Assembly: GCF_038397775.1 (NCBI RefSeq)
Contig: NZ_CP151650.1
Span: forward strand, 372,001 to 436,000
Direction of reading: 5' to 3'
Source of the DNA: Pseudomonas sp. RC10
GTDB lineage: Bacteria > Pseudomonadota > Gammaproteobacteria > Pseudomonadales > Pseudomonadaceae
Length of the DNA stretch: 64,000 nt
Part shown: positions 1 through 9,090 of the stretch, one piece after another
Layout: every line of letters begins with the position of its first letter
Numbering within the stretch: the stretch's first letter is position 1
The notes under the pieces: generated by a model
What the model saw: only the letters and a program-made list of their open reading frames with translations
Told to the model about the DNA's origin: nothing
Database searches by the model: none
Translations under genes and position numbers: made by a program

Positions 1-892
1 GCTGTACGTTCAGGTCAGCGCGATGGTCGGTGCCAGTGGCGATGCGTTGCTGGGCGAAGCGAAAAACTCCGCCAGCGCTGCGGCGACGCGAGTGAATCTG
101 AACGCCGACCGGGAACCACCGGTGGTGCAGAGTCTGGTGAAGTCAGTCGTCAGTTCGACCACCAACACGATGATGGGCGGCGTGCGCAATCAGCTGAATG
201 CGGCGTGGGTCAGCGATGTAGTGAACGTTTATCGCCAGTCCCTTAGTGGTCGTTACCCGCTGGCACCGGGCAGCGCACGTGACGCCACGCTGGACGACTT
301 CGGTCAGTTCTTCGGCGTGGGCGGAGTGATGGACAATTACTTCCGCAAATACCTGCAACCCTATGTCGATACCTCAGCTTCCAGCTGGCGCTGGCAACCG
401 GGCGCCGCGCAGAAGCTGGGCATCAACGCCTCGGTCTTGCAGACCTTCCAGCGCGCAGCGGCGATTCGCGATGCCTTCTTCCGTTCCGGTGGCGTGCAGC
501 CGACCGTGCGTTTCGAACTGAAGCCCGTCGCGATGGACGCTTCAGTCACCCAATTCCTGCTGGACCTCGACGGGCAGCAGATCAGCTACGACCACGGCCC
601 CAGCCGCCCCGTCGCCATGCAATGGCCGAACCCCGGCAGCATCGGCGTAGTGCGCCTGTCGATCTCGCCGCCTGCGGCCAGTGGTCGTTCCGGCATCACA
701 CTCGAGGGTCCTTGGGCGTGGTTCCGTTTGCTGGACCAATCGGACCTCGTCGCCGGTGGATCGCCCGACCGCTTCAACCTGCGATTGCGGGTCGACAACG
801 CCAGCATTTCCTACGAGTTGCGCGCCAACAGCGCGTTCAACCCTTTCAAAAGCCGTGTGTTGAGCGGTTTCAGCCTGCCGGAGCGGTTATGA
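1..892 (+). CDS. tssM: T6SS inner-membrane protein TssM/IcmF, C-terminal part (5' end outside window)
   Basis: The reading frame is open from base 2, so this is the last ~297 residues of a longer protein. It carries the IcmF C-terminal region, including a 'YPLAPGS..DATLDDFGQFFG' type segment followed by 'NYF..YL.PYVD', which is typical of TssM periplasmic C-termini. TssM joins TssJ and TssL in the T6SS membrane complex. The family is about 1,100-1,300 residues, so most of the gene lies upstream. The stop overlaps the tagF start by 4 bp (ATGA), so the two are translationally coupled. The downstream tagF-pppA-ppkA-tagTSRQ order matches the H1-type locus of P. aeruginosa, which supports the call. 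Confidence 0.88.
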   Translation, partial: LYVQVSAMVGASGDALLGEAKNSASAAATRVNLNADREPPVVQSLVKSVVSSTTNTMMGGVRNQLNAAWVSDVVNVYRQSLSGRYPLAPGSARDATLDDFGQFFGVGGVMDNYFRKYLQPYVDTSASSWRWQPGAAQKLGINASVLQTFQRAAAIRDAFFRSGGVQPTVRFELKPVAMDASVTQFLLDLDGQQISYDHGPSRPVAMQWPNPGSIGVVRLSISPPAASGRSGITLEGPWAWFRLLDQSDLVAGGSPDRFNLRLRVDNASISYELRANSAFNPFKSRVLSGFSLPERL

Positions 893-1542
893 CGACGCTT
901 GGTTTTTACGGCAAGTTGGCCAGTCGTGGCGATTTTGTCAGCCGCGGATTGCCGCAGAGCTTCATCAAACCTTGGGACGCGTGGCTGGCGGCGGGGTTGC
1001 AGGTCAGTCAGCAGCAGCTCGGCGAAGACTGGCTCAACGCTTATCTGGTCAGCCCGTTGTGGCGTTTTGCGCTGGCGGCGGGGGTATGTGGGCCAGATGC
1101 GGTCGTCGGCGTGTTGATGCCGAGCATTGATCGGGTCGGACGGTATTTCCCGCTGACGATGGCGCAGACGCTTGAACCCGACCAATCGTTGGCGGCGCTT
1201 ACGGCTGCGCCAGAGGCGTGGTTTGAGCAGGTCGAAACGCTGCTGCTGGGGACGCTGGAAGAGGGCGCGGATTTTTCCGTTTTCGACGACCGCGCGTCCA
1301 CGCTCGGCTTCCTGCCCACCACACACCGCGAGCCCATCAGCCGCTTTGCCGGTTTGCAGCGCACCACCGCGAACGACCCGGACAGCCGTCATCGAATGCT
1401 GGCGGAGCTGGCCTGTGAGGGTGCGAGCCTGTGGTGGGGCAAAGGGTCCGAGCGTATTGCGCCGGGGTTGATGCGTTGTCAGGGTTTGCCCGATCCGGCC
1501 GAATTCGGCAGCTACCTGCTCGGACAAGGAGCGTCGATCTAG
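889..1542 (+). CDS. tagF: T6SS accessory protein TagF
   Basis: Encodes 217 residues, close to the usual TagF length of about 220. The start at 889 is chosen because it gives the family N-terminus (M-T-T-L-G-F-Y-G-K-L..RGDF) and overlaps the tssM stop by 4 bp; a longer open frame upstream only runs through tssM. 'GFYGKLPxRGDF'-type starts and a 'P..WDxWL..GL' segment are hallmarks of TagF (DUF2094). In P. aeruginosa TagF acts as a post-translational repressor of the H1-T6SS, independently of the PpkA/PppA phosphorylation loop. pppA starts directly after its stop codon. Its role here is inferred from family and context. Confidence 0.88.
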   Translation: MTTLGFYGKLASRGDFVSRGLPQSFIKPWDAWLAAGLQVSQQQLGEDWLNAYLVSPLWRFALAAGVCGPDAVVGVLMPSIDRVGRYFPLTMAQTLEPDQSLAALTAAPEAWFEQVETLLLGTLEEGADFSVFDDRASTLGFLPTTHREPISRFAGLQRTTANDPDSRHRMLAELACEGASLWWGKGSERIAPGLMRCQGLPDPAEFGSYLLGQGASI

Positions 1543-2274
1543 ATGCCTGCATTACCCCCAAACCCTCTTTTGCGCTCTGCCAGCAAGACCCATGTCGGCA
1601 TGGTGCGGCAGATCAACGAAGACGCCTTTCTCGAATTACCGGAAAACGGTCTTTGGGCCATCGCCGATGGCATGGGCGGTCACGCGGCTGGGGATTACGT
1701 CGCCAGCCTGATCGTCGACAGCTTGCGCCGTTCCCTACTCTTCACGCCGCTGTCGCTCTACTCCGACGGTATTCGCACGACCCTGGCTGAAGTGAACGCC
1801 GCCGTACGTGAAGAAACTCGCCGTCGGGGCTTGAGCATGATGGGCAGCACCGTCGTGGCGCTTTTGGTACAGGGCGATCAAGGCGTGTGCCTGTGGGCCG
1901 GTGACAGTCGGCTTTATCGCCTGCGCGACGGCGAATTGCAGGGCCTTTCCCGCGACCACAGCTACGTGCAGGACTTGCAGGACAGCGGCTTACTCAGCGA
2001 AGCGGAAGCGCGGGTCCATCCGCGCGGCAACATCATTACCCGCGCCATTGGCGTCGAGGACACGCTGGACCTGGCCATGATCCACCTCGACATCCTGCCC
2101 GGCGACACCTACCTGCTGTGCAGCGATGGCCTGAACAAAATCGTTGAAGACCATGAGATCCGCGACGTACTCGCCCACCCCGACCCTTGGCAAGTGGTTC
2201 GCAGCCTCGTGCACCTGGGACTGACCCGGGGCGCCCCCGACAACATCACGGCCATCGTCGTCAAGGCTGCCTGA
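1543..2274 (+). CDS. pppA: T6SS-associated PP2C-family Ser/Thr phosphatase PppA
   Basis: A 243-residue PP2C-type phosphatase. Visible motifs are 'NEDAF', 'DGMGGH' at residues 42-47, 'GDSRLYR..DG', 'LCSDGLNK' and the C-terminal 'PDNITAIV', which supply the acidic residues that hold the two metal ions. In the H1-type system PppA dephosphorylates Fha (and PpkA itself), reversing PpkA-dependent T6SS activation. The ATG immediately follows the tagF stop, and ppkA starts 8 bp after this stop, so the three are co-transcribed. No transmembrane segment is seen, so it is cytoplasmic. Confidence 0.92.
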   Translation: MPALPPNPLLRSASKTHVGMVRQINEDAFLELPENGLWAIADGMGGHAAGDYVASLIVDSLRRSLLFTPLSLYSDGIRTTLAEVNAAVREETRRRGLSMMGSTVVALLVQGDQGVCLWAGDSRLYRLRDGELQGLSRDHSYVQDLQDSGLLSEAEARVHPRGNIITRAIGVEDTLDLAMIHLDILPGDTYLLCSDGLNKIVEDHEIRDVLAHPDPWQVVRSLVHLGLTRGAPDNITAIVVKAA

Positions 2275-2282
2275 AGACAGAT

Positions 2283-5200
2283 ATGGACATACAGATTCCC
2301 GGATTCGACATAGAAGGTGAGATTGGCGAAGGCGCCATGGCCACCGTCTATCTCGCCACCCAACGCTCGCTGGAGCGCAAGGTCGCTTTGAAAATCATGG
2401 CGGCAGCGCTGGCGGCCGACGCCACGTTCTGCGAGCGTTTTTTGCGCGAAGGCAAAACCCTGGCGCGCCTGTCGCACCCGCACACGGTCACCATCCACGA
2501 CATCGGCAATGTCGGCGCGCTGTATTACATGGCCATGGAATACCTGCCCAACGGCACGCTGAAAGAACGCGTTGCGGCGGGCATGAGTGCCGAACAGGGC
2601 CTGACCTACATTCGCCAGATCGCCTCGGCGCTGGGCTATGCCCACGCGCAGGGGTTGGTGCACCGCGATGTGAAGCCTGCCAACATCCTGTTCCGCGCCA
2701 ATGGCTCGGCGGTGTTGTCGGACTTCGGCATCGCCAAATCGCTGGACGACCGCACACAGTTCACCCAAGCCGGTTTCGCCGTCGGCACCCCGAGTTACAT
2801 GAGTCCCGAACAGGCGCGCGGGCTGGAGATCGACGGTCGCGCTGACCTCTATGCGCTGGGTGTCGTGCTTTACGAAATGCTGGTCGGAAAGCTGCCTTAC
2901 AACGGCACCGATGCGCTCTCGACAGCGCTCGCGCACCTGACCGAGCCGCTGCCGGAGCTGCCGATTCATCACGGGCGTTATCAGCACATCCTCACCAAGC
3001 TGCTGGCCAAGGATCGCGATGACCGGTTCTCCGACGCCGCCGAGCTGATCGCCGCGCTGGATAACCTGCCGCCTGACAACATCGACGCGACGCAGATTCG
3101 TGTCTTGCCGCTGCCGCCAGCAGACTTGCACGTCGAGCCTGCGCCGAAAACCGATTTGGCTGGCCTGACGCCTGTCTCCATCGAAATACCCGATTTGCCG
3201 CCGCAACAGCCTGTAACACCGGTGAGACCCACGCCTGTGGGCGAGGCGTCGAGTCAGTCCGGACAGCGCAAAGGCCCCGTGCTGGCTTTGCTTGGCGTGG
3301 CGATTGCGGCAGCACTGGGATTGGGTCTTGGCGGGTATTGGTGGTTGAGTGACGGCAAGCCTGTGGTGGCTTCAACCGCAACCGCTTCAACGACGTCTGC
3401 CAATAAGCCACCTGGCGCCAGCCCGTCAAAGACGCCACCTGCATCGCCTGAAAAAACGCCCGTCACGCCCCCTGCGCAAGCCTCAGTGGTGGAGGCTGAT
3501 GGTGGGGATCGCCCATTGTTGATGGCGAACAAAAAGACACTGTTCCAGCGTGTGTTGAGCAAGCCGGGTGCGAAGTTTTCCGCAGACGCCGGGGCAATGG
3601 GCGATCAAGCGCTCCCAGCGTTTTCGGTGCTGTACGCCTATCAGCGCAAAACCGTGAATGGTAGCGAGTGGCTGCGCGTCGGCGCGAGCAGTGACGGTCA
3701 TAGCGAAGGCTGGCTGCCAGCGGATCAAGTCAGCGACTGGAAGCAAAGTCTGGTGCTGAAATTCAGCGAACGTTCAGGGCGCGCTCCGGCGATGTTCATG
3801 CGTGAGCCAAAGCAACTGGAGAAGCTGCTGAATGACCCTGCGGCAGCGAAAAAACTGCTGCTGGAGGCGCAGAAAAACGCCGACGCCAGCCACCAAGTGC
3901 TGGCCCTTGAACCCGCAGCGAGTGCGGTACCGCAGAACCAGTTCTACCTGCTGCCGATCTTCGACGCTAAAGAGACCTTTGATCAGAACGGCCAGCCGGT
4001 CCAGTTGCTCAACGTCGCCTCCATTGATCCCGGCAACACCCCGCAACGCACGGCCTCGGGTGAACAGATCAAGACGGCTGCCAGCAAAGACGCCTTCCGC
4101 ACCGGGGTGGTGCTGGTGGTGGACACGTCGGTGTCGATGCAGCCCTACATTGATCAGGTGCGTGACGTGGTCGCCGAGCTGCAAAACCAGATCGGCAAGC
4201 GCGGCGAGCTGGATAACGTCAGCTTCGGCCTGGTGGGCTTTCGCAATAACGTGAGCAAGACGCCGGGTCTGGAATACCTCAGCAAGACGTTGGTCACGCT
4301 GGAGCAAGGCCGCGATCCGCAGCGCTTTCTGGAGCTGGCCCGGCAGGTCAAGGCCACCAACGTTTCAAGCCACTCCTTCAATGAAGATGCCTTCGCCGGG
4401 GTGATGCAGGCGGTCAATGGCATGGACTGGTCGGGGTATGGCGGACGCCTGATTCTGCTGGTCAGCGACGCTGGTTCCCTGCGCAAGAACGATCCCTACA
4501 GCAGCACGCAGATGAACGAGGCTGAAGTACGGCAGGCCGCGCTGGGCAAGCAGATCAAGATTTACGCGCTGCACCTGAAAACCGACGCTGGCAAGAAAAA
4601 CCACGCTTTCGCCGAACAGCAATACCGCACGCTGACCGCCGACGCCAACCCGCAGATTGGTGATTTGTACGTGCCGGTGCCGGGCGGCGATGTGCAGAAA
4701 TTCGGTGACCGCGTGGCCGAGATCGGCTCAGTCTTCGCCGATCTGGTGCATCAAGTGCGTAGCAATCAACCCCAGCTCGCGCCAACGCTTCCGGCGGCCC
4801 CAACCGTCGCCGACAAATCGGCCGCCATCGGCTACGCGATGCGCATGGACTTCCTCGGTCAGCAAACCGGCGTGCGCGCGCCGCAACTGGTCAGCGCCTG
4901 GACGGCGGATCGCGACCTCACCAACCCGACGCTCCCCGCGTTTCAGGTCTGCGTGATGCTCAGCAAATTGCAGCTGAACGACCTTCAGCAATCGCTGAAA
5001 CTGATCGTCGATGCCGCGCGTAAAACCCAAAGCTCACCCAAGGATTTTTTTCAGGAAATTGCCAGCGCCAGTGCCTATATGAGTCGCGACCCTTCTGCCT
5101 TGCGCAAGGGCGGCAACCTCGCGCAGAGCGGGGTGTTGGGCGAGTATCTGGACGGCCTGCCGTATCGCAGCAAATCCCTGAGCATGACTCAGGATCTGTG

Positions 5201-5363
5201 GTTGTCGCTGAGCGTGGCCGAACAGGAAGATTTTATCGACGAGCTGGATTCGAAAATTCGCCTCTACGAAACCTTCCACAACGATCTGGCGAATTGGGTC
5301 CGTTTCGGCGACGCCGAGCCGGGTGATGCGCTGTACCGCGTTCCGTTGTCGACGCTGCCGTGA
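2283..5363 (+). CDS. ppkA: T6SS Ser/Thr protein kinase PpkA with C-terminal von Willebrand A domain
   Basis: 1,026 residues, near the ~1,030 of P. aeruginosa PpkA. The start at 2283 is chosen because the kinase begins there (glycine loop GEGAMATV at residues 15-22, Lys37); the frame upstream only overlaps pppA. The catalytic loop HRDVKPAN begins at residue 127 and DFG at 147. A Pro/Ala/Thr-rich linker flanks one membrane helix at about 330-355, followed by a periplasmic part. A vWA domain with a MIDAS-like DTSVS sits at about 614-618. In the threonine phosphorylation pathway PpkA dimerises on a TagQRST signal and phosphorylates Fha to start secretion. The stop overlaps the tagT start. Confidence 0.93.
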   Translation: MDIQIPGFDIEGEIGEGAMATVYLATQRSLERKVALKIMAAALAADATFCERFLREGKTLARLSHPHTVTIHDIGNVGALYYMAMEYLPNGTLKERVAAGMSAEQGLTYIRQIASALGYAHAQGLVHRDVKPANILFRANGSAVLSDFGIAKSLDDRTQFTQAGFAVGTPSYMSPEQARGLEIDGRADLYALGVVLYEMLVGKLPYNGTDALSTALAHLTEPLPELPIHHGRYQHILTKLLAKDRDDRFSDAAELIAALDNLPPDNIDATQIRVLPLPPADLHVEPAPKTDLAGLTPVSIEIPDLPPQQPVTPVRPTPVGEASSQSGQRKGPVLALLGVAIAAALGLGLGGYWWLSDGKPVVASTATASTTSANKPPGASPSKTPPASPEKTPVTPPAQASVVEADGGDRPLLMANKKTLFQRVLSKPGAKFSADAGAMGDQALPAFSVLYAYQRKTVNGSEWLRVGASSDGHSEGWLPADQVSDWKQSLVLKFSERSGRAPAMFMREPKQLEKLLNDPAAAKKLLLEAQKNADASHQVLALEPAASAVPQNQFYLLPIFDAKETFDQNGQPVQLLNVASIDPGNTPQRTASGEQIKTAASKDAFRTGVVLVVDTSVSMQPYIDQVRDVVAELQNQIGKRGELDNVSFGLVGFRNNVSKTPGLEYLSKTLVTLEQGRDPQRFLELARQVKATNVSSHSFNEDAFAGVMQAVNGMDWSGYGGRLILLVSDAGSLRKNDPYSSTQMNEAEVRQAALGKQIKIYALHLKTDAGKKNHAFAEQQYRTLTADANPQIGDLYVPVPGGDVQKFGDRVAEIGSVFADLVHQVRSNQPQLAPTLPAAPTVADKSAAIGYAMRMDFLGQQTGVRAPQLVSAWTADRDLTNPTLPAFQVCVMLSKLQLNDLQQSLKLIVDAARKTQSSPKDFFQEIASASAYMSRDPSALRKGGNLAQSGVLGEYLDGLPYRSKSLSMTQDLWLSLSVAEQEDFIDELDSKIRLYETFHNDLANWVRFGDAEPGDALYRVPLSTLP

Positions 5364-6079
5364 TGATGAGTCTGCGAGACGTGCGCAAGACGCGAGGCGA
5401 AGGCAGCCAGCGTTACAGCCTGGTGATTCCGCGACTGGAATTGGCAGCGGGCAGGCAGTTTGCGTTGGTCGGCCCCAGCGGGTCCGGCAAAAGCACCGTC
5501 CTCGACCTGCTGGCGCTGGTTCTCTCGCCCGATGGGGCGCAGCGGTTTGACTTCATCAGCGACCAGGGGCACGTCGATGTTTTCGGGCTGTGGCGTGCCG
5601 CGCGGCAGAATCAGCTGGCGCAATTACGCAGTCGGCAGATCGGCTATGTGCTGCAAACCGGTGGGCTGTTGAGCTATCTCGATGTGCGCAGCAACATCAA
5701 TCTGCCGCGCCAATTGCTAGACCTGCCCGATGACGGCTCGGTCGAGCGATTGGCTGCGCAGTTGGAAGTCGGCGAACACTTGCACAAGAAGCCCCAGGCG
5801 CTCTCGGTCGGGCAACGGCAACGGGTCAGTTGCGCACGGGCGTTGGCTCATCATCCGCACTTGCTGCTCGCCGATGAACCCACGGCTTCGCTCGACCCGC
5901 TGAACGCCTTGCGTGTCATGCAATTGTTGTTGGGCCGCGTACGAGAGCAGGGCGCCTGCTGCGTGATCGCGACCCACGACGAAGGGCTGGCGCGTAATGC
6001 GGGTCTGCATCCGCTGCGGATTGCGTGTTCACGTGATGATGATGGTGGCGTGACCGCAACGCTGGAGGACGCGCGCTGA
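5363..6079 (+). CDS. tagT: ABC transporter ATP-binding protein TagT (T6SS signalling)
   Basis: About 238 residues. Walker A is GPSGSGKST, the ABC signature is 'LSVGQRQRVS', and Walker B is 'LLADEPTASLD'; together they give a LolD/MacB-type ATPase. Two ATGs (5363, 5366) and a GTG (5360) cluster at the start; all overlap the ppkA stop, so the exact codon is uncertain. TagT pairs with TagS to form an inner-membrane ABC complex that acts upstream of PpkA in T6SS activation, with TagQ and TagR on the periplasmic side. It shares its last base with the first base of tagS, again pointing to tight coupling. Confidence 0.9.
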   Translation: MMSLRDVRKTRGEGSQRYSLVIPRLELAAGRQFALVGPSGSGKSTVLDLLALVLSPDGAQRFDFISDQGHVDVFGLWRAARQNQLAQLRSRQIGYVLQTGGLLSYLDVRSNINLPRQLLDLPDDGSVERLAAQLEVGEHLHKKPQALSVGQRQRVSCARALAHHPHLLLADEPTASLDPLNALRVMQLLLGRVREQGACCVIATHDEGLARNAGLHPLRIACSRDDDGGVTATLEDAR

Positions 6080-7281
6080 TGCGTATGGCTCTGGTGATGT
6101 CGCTGGCCTGGCAGAATTTTCGCGCCGATGCGCGACTGTCGGCCTGTGCGGTGTTGGCACTGGTCGCGGTGATTGCGCCGTTGCTGGTGCTGTTCGGGCT
6201 GAAGTTCGGACTGGTGGGCAGCCTCACCGAGCGGCTTGAACGTGACCCCACCGTGCGTGAAGTGATCCCCATGGGCGGCGGTCGTTTCAATGCCAAATTC
6301 ATCGATGCGTTGGTGAAACGTCCAGACGTGGCATTCGCGTTACCCCGCACCCGACAGATTGCGGCGACGGCGGACCTGTCGATGCCCGCGCAAGATTCAG
6401 TGCTCAATGTCGAAATGATCCCCACCGCAGTGGGCGATCCGCTGCTGGGTGCTGCCTTGGCCCCGACCGAACTGGACCGTGTACTGCTGACCCAGACCGC
6501 TGCGGAAAAGCTCGGCGCCAAAGCCGGGGATTGGTTGGACGCCACCTTCACCCGTCAGGTCGGGGGGCAACCACAGGCCCAGCGCACCCGATTGCAGGTC
6601 ACTGGGATTTTGCCGCTTGAGGCGTTTGGCCGTGATGGAATCTTCACCTCCCTCGCACTGTTGGAGGCAGTGGAAGATTACCGCGACGGGCGCGCCGTGG
6701 AGGCCATGGGCTGGGCGGGCGAGAGGTCCGAAACCGTTCAAACACGCGTATTTCCAGCGTTTCGGCTTTACGCCCGCAACCTTACTGACGTCGAACCGCT
6801 GCGTGTGTATTTCGCTGAGCAGCACCTGTTGGTGTCGACTCAGGCACAGACCATCGCTCAGGTTCAGTCCCTCAGCCGCAACCTCACGCTGGTCTTCTGG
6901 ATCATTGCTGCGCTCGCGGTCGCCGGTGCCATCGCCGCGGTGTTCGCCGGGTCCTTGGCGTCGGTCGAGCGCAAGCGTCGCGAGCTGTCGGTGCTGCGTT
7001 TGATTGGCTTCAGCACCGGGGCGCTGCTGTTGTTCGTCGTCCTGCAAGCGATCTACAGCGGGGTGCTGGCCGCGATCATCAGTTTTGCGCTCTACGGCTT
7101 GGCCGAGCGCGGCCTCAACCATCTGTTCGTGCAGGTGCCGGGCGAATACGCCAGCCATCTGCTGATACGTCATTACGGCGTGGCCCTGCTGGCGGTGCTC
7201 GGTGCCAGTGCGACGGCGGCGGCATTGGGTGGCTGGCGTGTGGCGCGCATCGAAGCTTCGGAAGGAATACGCGATGTTTAA
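6079..7281 (+). CDS. tagS: FtsX-like ABC permease TagS (T6SS signalling)
   Basis: 400 residues with one membrane helix near the N-terminus, a large periplasmic domain, and three helices in the last third. This is the FtsX/MacB/LolC permease layout. The C-terminal part holds 'VERKRRELSVLRLIGFS', the cytoplasmic coupling segment common to FtsX-fold permeases. It overlaps tagT at the start, and tagR begins 8 bp inside its 3' end. In the H1-T6SS, TagS with TagT is needed for PpkA-dependent activation; the transported or sensed molecule is not established. Confidence 0.88.
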   Translation: MRMALVMSLAWQNFRADARLSACAVLALVAVIAPLLVLFGLKFGLVGSLTERLERDPTVREVIPMGGGRFNAKFIDALVKRPDVAFALPRTRQIAATADLSMPAQDSVLNVEMIPTAVGDPLLGAALAPTELDRVLLTQTAAEKLGAKAGDWLDATFTRQVGGQPQAQRTRLQVTGILPLEAFGRDGIFTSLALLEAVEDYRDGRAVEAMGWAGERSETVQTRVFPAFRLYARNLTDVEPLRVYFAEQHLLVSTQAQTIAQVQSLSRNLTLVFWIIAALAVAGAIAAVFAGSLASVERKRRELSVLRLIGFSTGALLLFVVLQAIYSGVLAAIISFALYGLAERGLNHLFVQVPGEYASHLLIRHYGVALLAVLGASATAAALGGWRVARIEASEGIRDV

Positions 7282-9007
7282 GTGGTGCAGGGCGTTCAAC
7301 ATACGGGCTGCCGCAATGATATGCGCGTGCCTCGGCCTGTCTTCGGGACTGCTGGCTGCCGACGAAAACACGCTGGATAACCCCAAACCCTTGGCCGACG
7401 ATGTGGTGCTGCCGTTGCCGTGCGATGGCGAGATGGTATTCCGCTACGTCTATGTGTTGGCTCAAGGTACGCTGGACGATCGCGAAGTCAGCCTCGGCTA
7501 CCCGTTCAGCGAGGGCGAGGCGGGGTACAAGCAGTCGTTCATCTCCGGTTACCGGCGTGACTTCATCAACGGCCAGTTCACCCTCAACGACCTGCCCGGC
7601 GACTGGCGCAAGACCATCAGCCCGCAGTTGCCGAAGACCGACGCTGCCACGCCGCTTAAGCCGATGCTGTATTTCATCGGTAAGTACGAAGTCACGGCTC
7701 GGCAATATGCCCAGGTAATGTCACAGGCTCAGTCTTTGGCCAGTGGCGAGCCGGCCCCCGCCTGCGAGGCGCCGGAAGGCATTGCGGGCCGCTTGCCCAA
7801 GGTCAAGCTGTCGCGCTTCGAAGCCGAACGCTTTTCGGCGGTTTACAGCGCCTGGCTGATGAAACATCACCGCGATCTGCTGCCCGTCAGCGGACGGGGA
7901 AAAACCGAAGACGACGGCGGCGTAGGTTTCGTGCGCCTGCCGACGGAGGTCGAGTGGGAATACGCCGCCCGTGGCGGTCAGGCGGTCAGCCGTCAGGAGC
8001 TTGAAGGTCGGTTATTTCCGCGCCGTGTCGAAGGCAGCGAAACGGACGGCCCGCTGGGCGACTGGGCAGTCTTCAACCAGGTCGCGGGCGGCACCGGACA
8101 GGCCGCACGTCTGATGCCCATCGGGACCAAGTTGCCCAACCCCATTGGCTTGTTCGACGTGATCGGCAACGCCGCTGAAATGGTTCAAGAGTCATTCCAG
8201 CTCGTACACGCAGGACGGCGCCAAGGGGCGTACGGCGGCTTCGTGGCCAAGGGCGGCAATTACCTGGAAGGCGAGGGCACGCTGTTCACGGGCATGCGCC
8301 GCGAGTACCCGCTGTTCGCCGCCGACGGCACCGAGCAAAGCAACGAAACCACCGGGTTCCGAGTTGCCATCGGGGCGCTGTCTGCCCCGCGCTCCCGCTA
8401 TAAAGAGCTGTTCGAGCAATGGCAGAAAGAAGGGCGACTGGCCTCGTTGACCGACGCCATCGACGACGCTCAAGACCCGACCAAGCGCCTCGACACCATC
8501 ATCGCCGCCAGCACCGACCCTCGCCTGCAAGCCGAACTGGGGCTGGTCAACGAAGAGCTCAAGCGCAACGTCTCACTCATCGCCCAACAACGCGAAGAAG
8601 CAGCGGGCAACCTGATCCAGTCCTCGGCCCTCGTCGCTGAAACCATCAACAACTACAACATTCGCCTCACCAACCTGCGCAAGAGCCAAAAACAGGCCGC
8701 CGACGCCAAGGATGAAGCCAGCGCCAAGCTGTTCGCCGTGGCCATCGAAAACGGCAGCAGTGCGCTGGACGGGGCCGTCGCCATCTATATCGACAACCTT
8801 GCCACCGGCACGCGCTACACCGACGCGGTGATTCAGGCGCAGTTCCAGCGGGTCAAGGAAGAACTCAATCGCAAACCGGTGCTGGGCAAGAGCCTGGTCG
8901 CCCGCGCCACGTTATTCGTTCGCCATGTGAGCAACTACCGCCAGCAAAATCGCGCGGACCCACAGGCGATTCTGAAGGAATTGCTCGCTTCGACCGCTCA
9001 ACCATGA
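7274..9007 (+). CDS. tagR: T6SS activator TagR, formylglycine-generating-enzyme-like periplasmic protein
   Basis: The ATG at 7274 has a GAAGGA ribosome site just upstream and gives a signal peptide ('MICACLGLSSGLLAADE'), so it is preferred over in-frame starts inside tagS. The 577-residue protein holds an FGE-sulfatase (SUMF1-like) domain at about residues 135-370, with 'VRLPTEVEWEYAARGG', 'GNAAEMV', 'KGGNY' and 'TGFRVA'. The remaining C-terminal ~180 residues are rich in charged and Ala residues and predicted helical. In P. aeruginosa TagR acts in the periplasm on PpkA and is not thought to be a working FGE. It overlaps tagS by 8 bp. Confidence 0.88.
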   Translation: MFKWCRAFNIRAAAMICACLGLSSGLLAADENTLDNPKPLADDVVLPLPCDGEMVFRYVYVLAQGTLDDREVSLGYPFSEGEAGYKQSFISGYRRDFINGQFTLNDLPGDWRKTISPQLPKTDAATPLKPMLYFIGKYEVTARQYAQVMSQAQSLASGEPAPACEAPEGIAGRLPKVKLSRFEAERFSAVYSAWLMKHHRDLLPVSGRGKTEDDGGVGFVRLPTEVEWEYAARGGQAVSRQELEGRLFPRRVEGSETDGPLGDWAVFNQVAGGTGQAARLMPIGTKLPNPIGLFDVIGNAAEMVQESFQLVHAGRRQGAYGGFVAKGGNYLEGEGTLFTGMRREYPLFAADGTEQSNETTGFRVAIGALSAPRSRYKELFEQWQKEGRLASLTDAIDDAQDPTKRLDTIIAASTDPRLQAELGLVNEELKRNVSLIAQQREEAAGNLIQSSALVAETINNYNIRLTNLRKSQKQAADAKDEASAKLFAVAIENGSSALDGAVAIYIDNLATGTRYTDAVIQAQFQRVKEELNRKPVLGKSLVARATLFVRHVSNYRQQNRADPQAILKELLASTAQP

Positions 9008-9090
9008 CGGTCGTTGTCCAGCGAGCTTAAAGGGAGTCCGGACGGTCATTCGCCTCCGGCGTTGTAAAACCAAAAAAAGAGAGCATCACC